Origin: a bacterium
Lineage (GTDB): Bacteria; Zhuqueibacterota; Zhuqueibacteria; Zhuqueibacterales; Geothermadaptataceae
Assembly (NCBI GenBank): GCA_024275575.1
Contig: JAJRYV010000075.1
Location: 1 to 64,000 of the forward strand
Reading direction: 5' to 3'
DNA: 64,000 nucleotides
This document shows, piece by piece, positions 53,447 to 62,219 of the stretch. The stretch's first letter is position 1, and the number at the start of each line of letters is the position of its first letter. The position numbers and the translations under genes were made by a program. The notes under the pieces were generated by a model. It made no database searches, had not been told where the DNA came from, and was given only the letters and a program-made list of their open reading frames with translations.

Positions 53447-55153
53447 ATGCCCATCGACCTGCATTCTGTTTCGCAAATCTTCAACCCGTTGGCGAAGTAT
53501 CAGACCCTGGAAAACAATGAAATCGAAATCGCACAAGATATTTTTTGGCGGCGTGTCCGCATGCGATTGCACGAGAAAAAAACCGCCGTCGGGCTGGCAT
53601 TCAACCTCATTTCCTTTGAAGCGCAAAATTTCGATGTGCTCGCCATGCACAGCAACGATGAAAACGCGCCTGATGAAACAATTCAGGCCGCCATTGCCAA
53701 CGCTTACTGGCAAACGGTCTGGGCTGGTGATGCTGTTCGTCGATCGCAGGGCGAGGTGTATCCTGTGGCATTTTTCCCATGCCGCCGCTGTGTGCCGGAT
53801 GAAGATGAAACTGCCGCCTGTGAAATAAAAGCACTCAATGATAATCAGTATTTGATTGGCGGGGAAAGTATTTTAACCAGAGAAATTCTGCAGGCGGTTG
53901 CCGATGAACGCGTGACATTTTCGCAAGCCGGTTTTTCTATCGACGGCAATGAGAGATTAAGCAACTGGCTCAACCGCTATGCTTTTGCTGACCGGTTTGT
54001 CGGGGCGAACAGGACAAACCAGGGCAGCGGTTTGATTCAAAAATTTATCACTGTGGCCAACAGTCATCTCATCTCGAAAACAGTCACAGAAATGATTTCC
54101 CGCAATTTCCGCGGAAATCCCCTATCCGTTGCTGCATTGTGCAATGCCGGTTATTTCCTTAATTTCCCGGAAGAATATATGAACCCCTTTGCAGCGATGA
54201 ACGATCCCATCGGATTAATCATTCAAAACGGTCGAATATTGCAACTACCGCTGCTCAGCCGCGGTACGATTCTGGTTGACGAACAAAACCGGTGTAAAAT
54301 CACCGACGTTTCCATGTCTGATATCAGCATAAAAATCCCCTGGCAGAATCGTTGGCTTTCCCGCACCGAAGAAGAATTCTTTATTAACGATCCGACCCGC
54401 AGTGGTGAGGATATTGTCATTTATACACCGAGCTTTCTCGCGGAGAAACCACCGCAGCAACAGCACACACCCAGGGGTGATGTCATCGATCTCACCATCG
54501 TATTTGGACGATGTGTGGAAATGACAATCGAAGGTCGGAGTGAGATTCCGGAAAGCGGTTTTATCTTATCCATTCCCAAAAGTGAAAATGCAGCACGAAT
54601 TCTGCGCCATTTTAAAGATGCGGGCAATATTTTTTTATTTAGACTTTTAAACGAAAAATTTGGTTTAAAGCCGATTCGAACCGGACTATCTGCCGGACCG
54701 ATTTTACTGCACAGTGAACGACAGATTGCTGATTCATTTTTCGAATCAGGCTATGCTAACGAAGAGTTTATGGCAATGATGCAAAATGGTGCTATCCGGC
54801 AAAAGGGCATTGCACCCACCCGTTTTCCTTTCGATACTTCCATCACCCGGGCGCCGCGCAGTTTTCTCGCCATCGATAAAAACGATCGCCTCGTTTGCGG
54901 TATTATCGATGGCCGGGCTGTAGACCACAGTGCCGGCGCCTGCCTCAGAGAAGTTGCCGGATTTTGTCATGTTTTGGGATACAAATCGGTTTTGAACCTC
55001 GATGGTGGCGGATCGAGCGTATTGACACTCACAGATTTCTCGAAAGCAGGTGCCGGGCTGGCAGATCATTTAGCACGTGGTATCGTAAATTTACCTTCGG
55101 ATGAAGGCAACAGCGACCGTCTGATGCCGGTATCTATCATTATTAAAAAATAA
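53447..55153 (+). CDS. Phosphodiester glycosidase (NAGPA-type) domain protein
   Basis: 568 aa, cytoplasmic by sequence (no signal peptide). The C-terminal ~150 residues carry the family signature: FLAIDKNDRLVCGIIDGR, VLGYKSVLNLDGGGSSVLTLTDFSKAGAGLADHLARGIVNLPSDEGNSDRLMPVSIII. The earlier VAALCNAGYFLNFPEEYMNP...DPIGLIIQNGRILQLPLLSRGTILVDEQNRC gives the other half of the fold (N-G-G/A-F/Y-F...). The first ~180 residues are an added region of unknown type with a partial second NAGPA-like pattern (TAVGLAFNLISFEAQNFDVLAM). Members remove GlcNAc from phosphodiesters or modify polysaccharide; the substrate here is unknown. The glycosyltransferase gene follows after 62 nt, so the pair may act on one glycan. 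Confidence 0.75.
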   Translation: MPIDLHSVSQIFNPLAKYQTLENNEIEIAQDIFWRRVRMRLHEKKTAVGLAFNLISFEAQNFDVLAMHSNDENAPDETIQAAIANAYWQTVWAGDAVRRSQGEVYPVAFFPCRRCVPDEDETAACEIKALNDNQYLIGGESILTREILQAVADERVTFSQAGFSIDGNERLSNWLNRYAFADRFVGANRTNQGSGLIQKFITVANSHLISKTVTEMISRNFRGNPLSVAALCNAGYFLNFPEEYMNPFAAMNDPIGLIIQNGRILQLPLLSRGTILVDEQNRCKITDVSMSDISIKIPWQNRWLSRTEEEFFINDPTRSGEDIVIYTPSFLAEKPPQQQHTPRGDVIDLTIVFGRCVEMTIEGRSEIPESGFILSIPKSENAARILRHFKDAGNIFLFRLLNEKFGLKPIRTGLSAGPILLHSERQIADSFFESGYANEEFMAMMQNGAIRQKGIAPTRFPFDTSITRAPRSFLAIDKNDRLVCGIIDGRAVDHSAGACLREVAGFCHVLGYKSVLNLDGGGSSVLTLTDFSKAGAGLADHLARGIVNLPSDEGNSDRLMPVSIIIKK

Positions 55154-55215
55154 AATTTTATACCGCTTTTTACGGACGATAATTTCTTGCGTATCAACCC
55201 TTTGAGGACAGGACC

Positions 55216-56706
55216 GTGACAGATTTTAGTTTTATCATCCCATATTATGAAACCGGGCAGAAAATTACAGCACAAATTGAATCAATTCAATCACTTGCCG
55301 TAGATTCAGAAATCATCATTTTTGACGAACGCAGCGCAGCGATCAACTCATCGCTTGCATTTGAAAACTTGCCAGTAAAATTTGTACAACGCAGCCACCG
55401 CAACCGGGCAGCACTTTTTAATGATGGTTGCGATCTGGCCAAAGGTAAATTCGTGGTTGTGTTACCACCCGATATCGAAATTATCCCTGCTCACTGGGAA
55501 TTTGTCACACAAACCTTTGCTGCTGCAAATACGGCAATCGTTTACAGCGATTATCGCACTATTTCTCAGGGGGGAAATGAAGAAGAGGAAAAGCTTTGGC
55601 CATTCCAGAATAATATCGATGAACGCTTTTCTCTTGGATTTTTCAGGATTTACAGCAAGGAGATACTGCAGCGGTTTAACGGTTTTGACGAGCATTTGTT
55701 TTATGCGGAAGAATATGATTTGCGCTTGCGAATTCAGGATCAATTCTCTGTCAAGCATATCGATAAACCACTGTATAAAGTCATCTTGCGGGAAGCCGGG
55801 GAAGCCGATCCCGTGCTCAGTAAATTGCATGCTCCCGGGCAGGGAGCAAAGGGCGGCTTTAGTTATCTTTTTTATACTCCGGAAATGGAACGAGAATTTG
55901 AGCATGTTTTCACCGACTATTTGAAACGCATCGGAGCCTACCTGGACCATCGTAATAGTGAGGTCACCTATTCCGGCAGCGAGAATTTTGCCTGCGCCGT
56001 TTCTATCGTTATCCCGATTTTGAACCGCAAAACTTTTATCCAAAATACGATTCAACGGGTTATCGACGGCACTTTTGATGATTTTGAAATTCTGGTTGTT
56101 GATAACGGCTCAACAGACGGCACGCAAGAGGAAGTTCGCTCGATCAGTGATCCGCGGGTACGCCTTATTGAAAACGATGGTACCTGTATCGCAGAGGCGC
56201 TAAACAGAGGGATAAAAGAAGCTCGGGGAAAATATATTGCTCAACTGGATTCAGACGATGAGTACACCGCGAGTACGCTGGAAGCGATGGTAAATTATAT
56301 GGAGTCGCATCCAAAATGTGGGCTGGCGATCAGCTATTACGACCTCATCGATATCGACAGCAACCCCATTCCGGGGATGGGCATAATCAAACATCTCGAA
56401 TATAACAGGAATAATATTCTGCGCGTCGACGGCGCCGGAGCGCTGCGTTTTTTTCACAAAAAAGTGCTGATGGAATTCGGTTTGTATAACGAAAAGGACT
56501 ACGGAAATTTCGGTGAAGATTATGATATGGTGCTGAAAATTTCCGAAAAATATGATGTCGATCGACTGCATCAGGTGCTCTATCGCTATCGGCGTCATGC
56601 GGATAATACGGATGTGCAACGGCCTGCAGCAATGAAAGTCTATAACAAAAACAATGCTCGTCAGGACGCACTAAAACGACGTATTGCCTTGAATAAAAAC
56701 GTATGA
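55216..56706 (+). CDS. Bifunctional (two-domain) family 2 glycosyltransferase
   Basis: 496 aa with two GT-A domains in tandem. First (residues 1-~230): FSFIIPYYETGQKITAQIESIQSL, RAALFNDGCDLAKGKFVVVLPPDIEIIP, YAEEYDLRLRIQDQF, with PPD in the place of the DxD-type metal site. Second (~255-490): SIVIPILNRKTFIQNTIQRVIDGTFDDFEILVVDNGSTDGTQEEV, GKYIAQLDSDDEYTASTLEAM (DSDD) and FGEDYDMVLKISEKY. Start is GTG with AGGAC upstream. The first domain may be inactive or have a different role; a polymerase-like alternation is possible but not shown. Gene pair with the NAGPA-type gene. Confidence 0.85.
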   Translation: MTDFSFIIPYYETGQKITAQIESIQSLAVDSEIIIFDERSAAINSSLAFENLPVKFVQRSHRNRAALFNDGCDLAKGKFVVVLPPDIEIIPAHWEFVTQTFAAANTAIVYSDYRTISQGGNEEEEKLWPFQNNIDERFSLGFFRIYSKEILQRFNGFDEHLFYAEEYDLRLRIQDQFSVKHIDKPLYKVILREAGEADPVLSKLHAPGQGAKGGFSYLFYTPEMEREFEHVFTDYLKRIGAYLDHRNSEVTYSGSENFACAVSIVIPILNRKTFIQNTIQRVIDGTFDDFEILVVDNGSTDGTQEEVRSISDPRVRLIENDGTCIAEALNRGIKEARGKYIAQLDSDDEYTASTLEAMVNYMESHPKCGLAISYYDLIDIDSNPIPGMGIIKHLEYNRNNILRVDGAGALRFFHKKVLMEFGLYNEKDYGNFGEDYDMVLKISEKYDVDRLHQVLYRYRRHADNTDVQRPAAMKVYNKNNARQDALKRRIALNKNV

Positions 56707-56802
56707 TTTAATTCTTGCATACAGTTTTGCAGATTGCCACCGCGCAATCGATATCACAAACCTGTCAAAAACAGTATCGTGCCATTTTTGCATCGGTGAG
56801 CT

Positions 56803-56837
56803 AAAAAAAAAAGCCCCTTTTAAAGGGGCTTTTTTTA
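56803..56837. terminator. Bidirectional rho-independent terminator
   Basis: A-rich tract, AAAGCCCCTT-TTA-AAGGGGCTTT, then T-rich tract. It serves the GT2 gene (plus) and the TPR lipoprotein gene (minus, ends at 56857). Confidence 0.88.
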
Positions 56838-56856
56838 TTTGGAACAAAGATACTCG

Positions 56857-57963
56857 TTACTTACCGCTTTTCAATGCTTCTGCTTTTTCAAACGCTTTGG
56901 TGCCTTTTTCAACAAGACCGGCGTTGATATAAGCGACGCCGAGATTGTGCCAAATTGAAGGAACTTCGCCTTTGATTTCCACAGCTTTTTCAAGGTATTG
57001 GATCGCTTTTGTGTATGAATCTTTGGCATGGGCACGTAATTCATCGATTTTCTTCGTACTGGCGCCGTCGGCATCCAGTTTATTGGCGTCATTTTTGAAG
57101 TTTTCCCCGATGCGCAAATAGGAATCACCAACACTCAGGAGTGATTCATAGTCATCCGGCTTATCGGCAACAACTTTTTCGAGAATGGAGATCGCTTTGT
57201 TGTATTCCCCTTTTTGATAGAAAAGACGGGCATAATTGAATAACAAATCGGCATTTTCCGGGTCGTTTCCCAGGGCTGTTTCATAGGCTGCGATAGCTTT
57301 ATCGGCCTGTCCCAGGCGATCATAAGCGAATGCCAGCGTCGAAATGGCTTTTTCATTTGCCGGATCGATGGCGATGACTTTCTTGAAGGTATCAACGGCT
57401 TCTTCATATTTGTTCATTTGAAAATAAGTCATGCCCATATTATTCAAAGTTTCAATATGCTTGTCATCGATAGAGAGAGCTTTTTTGTAAGCTTCGATGG
57501 CCTCATCCATTTTATCCTGACGAACATATGCAACAGCGAGATTGCGGTAGGCTTCCGGCCGTGTGTGGTCGATCATTTCAGCCTGTTTCAGCATTTTAAT
57601 TGCTGCGTCCATGTCGTTTTTGTTAAACTTTGATACGCCTTTATTGAAGCTTTCGACCCAGTATTTATCCCGATAGTATTTGATGTCTTTCTCAAAAGCC
57701 GGATCCAGTTTCAAACTTTCATCAAACGCTTTGCTCATATCGGCCCAGCGCTGCTTTTCACCATAAGCTTCACCCAACAGAAAAAAAGCTTCCGCATTTG
57801 TCGGATAAGCGACAATTGCTTTTTCAAGCTGAACAATCGCATTATCCCAGTCTTTTTGTTGTCTGTAAACTTTCGCGGAAGTGATTTCTTTTGGCTGACA
57901 GCCCACAAGCAAGGCTGCGATGAGAATGAAACTACCCAAAAGTGTATAGATGTTTTTAACCAT
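56857..57963 (-). CDS. Tetratricopeptide-repeat lipoprotein
   Basis: About 368 aa from the ATG at 57963, which has AAAGGAGAGAGGG directly upstream; the longer track start is unsupported. Lipoprotein signal peptide YTLLGSFILIAALLVGC. The mature protein is a solenoid of about nine TPR units, e.g. WDNAIVQLEKAIVAYPTNAEAFFLLGEAYGEK, YRNLAVAYVRQDKMDEAIEAYKKALSIDDKHIETLNNMGMTYFQMNKYEEAVDTFKKVIAIDP, ATLAFAYDRLGQADKAIAAYETALGNDP and IWHNLGVAYINAGLVEKGTKAFEKAEA. Scaffold for protein-protein contacts at the outer membrane or periplasm. 101 nt downstream of mtnA. Confidence 0.88.
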   Translation of the reverse strand: MVKNIYTLLGSFILIAALLVGCQPKEITSAKVYRQQKDWDNAIVQLEKAIVAYPTNAEAFFLLGEAYGEKQRWADMSKAFDESLKLDPAFEKDIKYYRDKYWVESFNKGVSKFNKNDMDAAIKMLKQAEMIDHTRPEAYRNLAVAYVRQDKMDEAIEAYKKALSIDDKHIETLNNMGMTYFQMNKYEEAVDTFKKVIAIDPANEKAISTLAFAYDRLGQADKAIAAYETALGNDPENADLLFNYARLFYQKGEYNKAISILEKVVADKPDDYESLLSVGDSYLRIGENFKNDANKLDADGASTKKIDELRAHAKDSYTKAIQYLEKAVEIKGEVPSIWHNLGVAYINAGLVEKGTKAFEKAEALKSGK

Positions 57964-58064
57964 CCCTCTCTCCTTTAAAATAGTATAAGTGCATAAATTG
58001 GATAAATTTCTGCCTGACTGGTCATAAAAAATCGCAAGAAATATATCCGAATTCGGTCTAACAA

Positions 58065-59111
58065 TCAAGGTTTTTTTAGCTGAAGTCGTATCGCAACGGC
58101 AAATGGCGGTCTGATCACCCCTTTCTCTGTGATGATAGCGGTGATTAGCTCAGCAGGTGTGATGTCAAATGCCGGAGAAAAAACTTTGCTGCCCTCAGGG
58201 GTTGTTCTGCGGCCAAAGCCATTGGTGATTTCTTCTGCCCCACGGTTTTCGATAGGAATTTTATCACCTTGGGATAACGTCAAATCAAAAGTGTTCGTCG
58301 GCGCGGCGATGTAAAATGGAATTTGGTGGAATTTTGCCAGCACGGCCAGGGAATAGGTGCCGATTTTATTGGCTGTATCGCCGTTGGCAACAATACGGTC
58401 TGCCCCAACGATACATAAATCAATTTTGTGCTGCGCCATCACAAAAGCCGCCATGTTATCGCAAATCAGTGTGCAGTCGATTCCTTCATTTTGTAATTCC
58501 CACATGTTCAGGCGCGCACCCTGCAGCAAAGGGCGGGTTTCATCGACCCAGAGATGCAGCTTCTTTCCAGCGGCATGGGCTGAAAAAACCGTACCGAGAG
58601 CTGTTCCGTAATCAACGGTTGCCAGCGCCCCGGTATTACAATGGGTGATGATCTGTGCATCATCCGGAATAAGGCTGCTGCCGATTTTGGCGAGTTTTCT
58701 GTTCGCGTTTTGGTCGTCTTGATAAATCTGCTGCGCTTGCTGCAGCATTTTTTCTTTGATTATCGTAATCGATTCCTGTTGATACCTCTGCGCAATTTTG
58801 TTCATACAGTTCAACGCCCATGTGAGATTGATTGCTGTTGGCCGCGTATTTTTAATCCGCCGGATTAACGATTCCAATTCGGTGAAAAACACGGTTCTGC
58901 TGGTCGAGTCATCAAATTGTCGCAACCCGAGAAGTACACCGAAAGCCGCAGCTACGCCAATTGCCGGCGCCCCGCGCACACGCAACTTGACAATGGCTTC
59001 CAGCAGGGTTTCGACCTCATCTATTTCCAGATAGAAGAGTTCGGTGGGTAATCGAGTCTGATCGATAAGGCGAATTTTGTTATCGTGCCATGCAATAGTG
59101 GTAACAGGCAT
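58065..59111 (-). CDS. mtnA: S-methyl-5-thioribose-1-phosphate isomerase
   Basis: Isomerises methylthioribose-1-phosphate to the ribulose form in methionine salvage. 348 aa, eIF2B-like fold. Signature residues: LRVRGAPAIGVAAAFGVLLGL, the catalytic Cys in ITHCNTGALATVDYGTALG (C158) and the catalytic Asp in IVGADRIVANGDTANKIGTYSLAVLAKFHQIPFYIAAPTNTFD (D238), with DKIPIENRGAEEITNGFG and VFSPAFDITPAELITAIITEKGV near the end. No other mtn genes lie in the window, so salvage must be completed elsewhere. Confidence 0.95.
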   Translation of the reverse strand: MPVTTIAWHDNKIRLIDQTRLPTELFYLEIDEVETLLEAIVKLRVRGAPAIGVAAAFGVLLGLRQFDDSTSRTVFFTELESLIRRIKNTRPTAINLTWALNCMNKIAQRYQQESITIIKEKMLQQAQQIYQDDQNANRKLAKIGSSLIPDDAQIITHCNTGALATVDYGTALGTVFSAHAAGKKLHLWVDETRPLLQGARLNMWELQNEGIDCTLICDNMAAFVMAQHKIDLCIVGADRIVANGDTANKIGTYSLAVLAKFHQIPFYIAAPTNTFDLTLSQGDKIPIENRGAEEITNGFGRRTTPEGSKVFSPAFDITPAELITAIITEKGVIRPPFAVAIRLQLKKP

Positions 59112-59305
59112 GCAACCTCCAGATTAAATTCCGCACAAAATAGCACGGAAATGCAAGCAATGCAAGTACCATTACAGTCTTTGCTATTGATTGTACACTG
59201 GCAGAAATATAATTATCAGCATTATGACAGGAAATGAGCAAAAGATCGATTTACCGCAGGGGAGCAGCCAGGAACTGCGGTTCCTGACTTTCAACATGCC
59301 ATGCT

Positions 59306-60151
59306 TTAGTGGTAGGTAATACGCAGATCGCCGATGCCGGGTTTGACTTTGAGAATAACTGATTTATCATCCTGGCGATAGTTATCGCTCACATAGTATT
59401 TGCCACGTTTGCGCAGGCTGCTCGGAATATCAACCTGGGATAAAAACAGGAATTTATGCACGCTTAGTTTGACGCCAACGTCTTCGGGAATAAAAATATC
59501 GGTAGCGCCAATATCGAGATCAATATCAGCCGTGGCGTCGTTTTGCAAGCCGGAAAAATCGATTTCGAGCTGGCCGATGCCGTTATTAATTTCTGCATGA
59601 TGAAAACGAGCATTGCCCAGTTTGCGCAGGCGCGTTTCGCCAACTTTCGTGTTGAGAACAAGGGAACGCATGGAAATTCTGTTGGGCTCATCGAAGCTTA
59701 TCCGCACATCACCGGCCCAGGTTTTCAGCGCAAATCGTGTCAGCGACAAACCACCGAGTTGCATGTCAACATCACCAGCTTTAATACGGCAATCAAAGTC
59801 AAGCCTGACGAATGCAGGTAACAACACTTCAATTTCCGCTCGCAGGCGGCCGTCGTGTTCTTCCATCCAGCGTTCTTTATCAAAAATCAGTGAAATTCTG
59901 CTGTCCTGCTGGTCATAGTCAATGCGATAATCGAAAGATTCATCAGTGAATTTCAAAAAAACAGATAATTCATCCTCATGTGGATTAGGCTCTATTTTTA
60001 CCTCGGCGGCATCAATTTCTAATTCAAATACCAATCGATCGTCAGGCGAAAATTCATAATTATGCCTTTTGCGAACGATATCGCTCTGTGCCGGCAGTGC
60101 ACTGCCCATGCAAAGAAGAACTATCGTCAACAATATTTTATGTTTCATCAC
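59306..60151 (-). CDS. DUF4097/LiaF-like exported beta-repeat protein
   Basis: 281 aa with a signal peptide (ILLTIVLLCMGSALPAQS). The mature protein is a long series of short beta strands: LRAEIEVLLPAFVRLDFDCRIKAGDVDMQLGGLSLTRFALKTWAGDVRISFDEPNR, LRKLGNARFHHAEINNGIGQLEIDFSG, DIDLDIGATDIFIPEDVGVKLSVHK. This is the 'toast-rack' pattern of DUF4097 putative adhesins and LiaF-like proteins, which occur in envelope-stress operons. Start GTG, or ATG one codon later. It lies 57 nt downstream of the barrel gene on the same strand, so they form a two-gene unit. Confidence 0.75.
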   Translation of the reverse strand: MMKHKILLTIVLLCMGSALPAQSDIVRKRHNYEFSPDDRLVFELEIDAAEVKIEPNPHEDELSVFLKFTDESFDYRIDYDQQDSRISLIFDKERWMEEHDGRLRAEIEVLLPAFVRLDFDCRIKAGDVDMQLGGLSLTRFALKTWAGDVRISFDEPNRISMRSLVLNTKVGETRLRKLGNARFHHAEINNGIGQLEIDFSGLQNDATADIDLDIGATDIFIPEDVGVKLSVHKFLFLSQVDIPSSLRKRGKYYVSDNYRQDDKSVILKVKPGIGDLRITYH

Positions 60152-60208
60152 AGCTTGAAATCCTTATGCAAATTGATGCGATGGCAAAACTCATCTCTTC
60201 AATCATTT

Positions 60209-61906
60209 TTAAAAAGCCCGGTTTATCCGAAACGTCACGATCATGTCCGATGGACCGGGATCTACACTTTTTGCAAAATTCAGGCGTATCCGCCCTTCAT
60301 CATCGGTCAGGGCCACACCGACATTGGAATGTAATTTATTCCATGTCAATTGGCCGAATCCCTCATTATAATATTCATTTTCATCAGCAAACCACGCCAG
60401 TCCGGAATCAAAAAAAAAGATCAAATTCATTGAGTTGAAAAGCCAGTTATTTCTGAAACGCGGTGAATTATCACCAACGCGGTATTCAATATTGGCCAGC
60501 ACCATACGATTGCCGCTAAAATCTTTGAATTCAAATCCGCGCAAAGTGGAAAGCCCACCGAGATAGAAGAAATCCTGTCGGGGCATCGAGCCACGTCCGG
60601 AACCTGCACGCAAGCGAATATCGAAATTTTCCCCATGGCGCAGAGGAATATAACGCCTGATATCGAGGATAAAGCGGTCGTAATTAAAATCGCCGGTCAA
60701 ACCGGTGCGGCTCCACATTCCGCTTCCACGGATCAGCCAGCCGGAAAAGGGGCTGTCCCGATCATCACGGGAATCGAGGGTAAACTGTGCTTTATATGAT
60801 TTCAGCCGTCCGGCATCAATTTCAGGGTTCGGGCGGAAGTGCTTATCGCCGCCAAAAACAGACCAGTTTGTATTCTTTGCCAGGCTGGCATATTTATCTT
60901 CGAAATAGCCGAAACTTGTTTCAAAATAAGAAGTTATGCGCTCGCGTAAATAGAAACCAAAACCTTCACGTTTAAAATAATCCTGAAAATCTTCACGGAT
61001 GAAAAATGCCGCCAGCGAGTTTTCTTCCGTGGGAATGATCCATTCATCCTGCGAGTCCGTGAGGTTGTAAACCGTGGTTCCCAATGCCGGCCCGCTTTTG
61101 TCGAAAAGCCATAACTCGGCGTTGCCTTTAAAGCGCCATTCTTTGGTAGCAAAGCCATAGCCAAAATAGCCGTTTAAGTCAAGATCGACCAGATTTGAAT
61201 TGAAATTATCAGCCGGTGGAACATTTGCTCCCAGGAATAATCCTTCAACCCGGTTGTAGCGATAGAGAAAATGGTCATCATTTGTTAAACTGTTTTGTTT
61301 CGTATTGAGGTTATATGATCTTTTCCATTTTCTACGCTCCCGTTTTTCAGGCCACTGGTAGCTGCGTGTTCGCACCTCGGTTTCATTTTCATAGATTTCG
61401 TCGTCATTAAATTTTTGAATCACAGCAGGTTTTGCCGAAGACAAATTCGCTGGAATCGTAAAAAGTGATCGCGTTTTGATAACCGTTTCGATCATCTCTC
61501 CACGGATTTTTGCCCCTGCCTCACGGTAGATTTTCCCATTGATGCTAATGACATCCTGCCGCAGAGAAGCAGTTGCGAGAATGTGAATATTACCATTGAT
61601 GGCAATAGCTTTACCTTCGACATGCCCGACGATCGTCAAATCTCCATTATTGACCAGAATACTTTCATCGACTGATTGGTCTTTTTTGATCGTTTGGTAC
61701 CCTTCTAAAAAACGGATACTCTCCTTTTTGCTGAGATAGCGGTTTTTGACATGCTGCACCAATGGATTCTGCATTAGCAATTTACTTTGATTGGTTTCAT
61801 TGTCGGCATCAGCAGTTGTACTGTCCGGTTGTTGTTTTTGTGCTACTACCGGGGGTAGCAGGACTAATGCAAAAATTACAGTCAAAAATATTTTTGCCGA
61901 TTTCAT
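60209..61906 (-). CDS. Bactofilin-like segment fused to an Omp85-type outer-membrane barrel
   Basis: 565 aa. Signal peptide (residues 1-22, MKSAKIFLTVIFALVLLPPVVA). Residues ~82-140 are a short beta-helix of the polymer-forming (bactofilin) type: ILVNNGDLTIVGHVEGKAIAINGNIHILATASLRQDVISINGKIYREAGAKIRGEM. The rest is a beta-barrel of the bacterial surface antigen (D15/BamA/TamA) family: YRYNRVEGLFLGANVPP, SPFSGWLIRGSGMWSRTGLTGDFNYDRFILDIRRYIPLR, YLGGLSTLRGFEFKDFSGNRMVLANIEYRV and a last strand MIVTFRINRAF ending in Phe, the outer-membrane signal. There are no POTRA domains. Function unknown; first gene of the pair with the DUF4097-like protein. Confidence 0.8.
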   Translation of the reverse strand: MKSAKIFLTVIFALVLLPPVVAQKQQPDSTTADADNETNQSKLLMQNPLVQHVKNRYLSKKESIRFLEGYQTIKKDQSVDESILVNNGDLTIVGHVEGKAIAINGNIHILATASLRQDVISINGKIYREAGAKIRGEMIETVIKTRSLFTIPANLSSAKPAVIQKFNDDEIYENETEVRTRSYQWPEKRERRKWKRSYNLNTKQNSLTNDDHFLYRYNRVEGLFLGANVPPADNFNSNLVDLDLNGYFGYGFATKEWRFKGNAELWLFDKSGPALGTTVYNLTDSQDEWIIPTEENSLAAFFIREDFQDYFKREGFGFYLRERITSYFETSFGYFEDKYASLAKNTNWSVFGGDKHFRPNPEIDAGRLKSYKAQFTLDSRDDRDSPFSGWLIRGSGMWSRTGLTGDFNYDRFILDIRRYIPLRHGENFDIRLRAGSGRGSMPRQDFFYLGGLSTLRGFEFKDFSGNRMVLANIEYRVGDNSPRFRNNWLFNSMNLIFFFDSGLAWFADENEYYNEGFGQLTWNKLHSNVGVALTDDEGRIRLNFAKSVDPGPSDMIVTFRINRAF

Positions 61907-62219
61907 AGCCTTCCCTGTGAATTAGATTTTCAAATTTGAGCTTACACCGCAATTACGGCAAGCAGCGAAAGAATGTTTCACAGCATTTATCCTTTATTAT
62001 TCTCGCCGCGATACGCAAAGATAAGAGTGGTCTTTTTTTGCGTGCTTTGCGTGAAATAAATGATTTTATACCGGTGATCAGCTCAAAAAACGGGGAACAT
62101 TCTATTTTTTGGGGGGATGAATTTTAATTGCATTTATGGCATGTTTATATCTATTCTTAATTCTTTCATACAAGTGAAATGAAATGTTCATCATTCCGCA
62201 ATTTAGTGAAAGGTTAATC
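61907..62219. other. Intergenic region with repeat copy
   Basis: About 313 bases between the divergent barrel and aldehyde dehydrogenase genes. It contains the second copy of the 25-nt repeat (listed) and, left of it, a GCAAAGATAAGAG stretch of the same family as 17790-17816. The promoters of both genes should lie in the flanks; none with two good boxes was recognised. Confidence 0.45.
62044..62068 (+). repeat. 25-nt dispersed repeat, copy 2
   Basis: GCTTTGCGTGAAATAAATGA plus TTTTA, identical to 47450-47474, with further similarity on the right (gctcaaaaaacggggaacattc). Confidence 0.75.
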
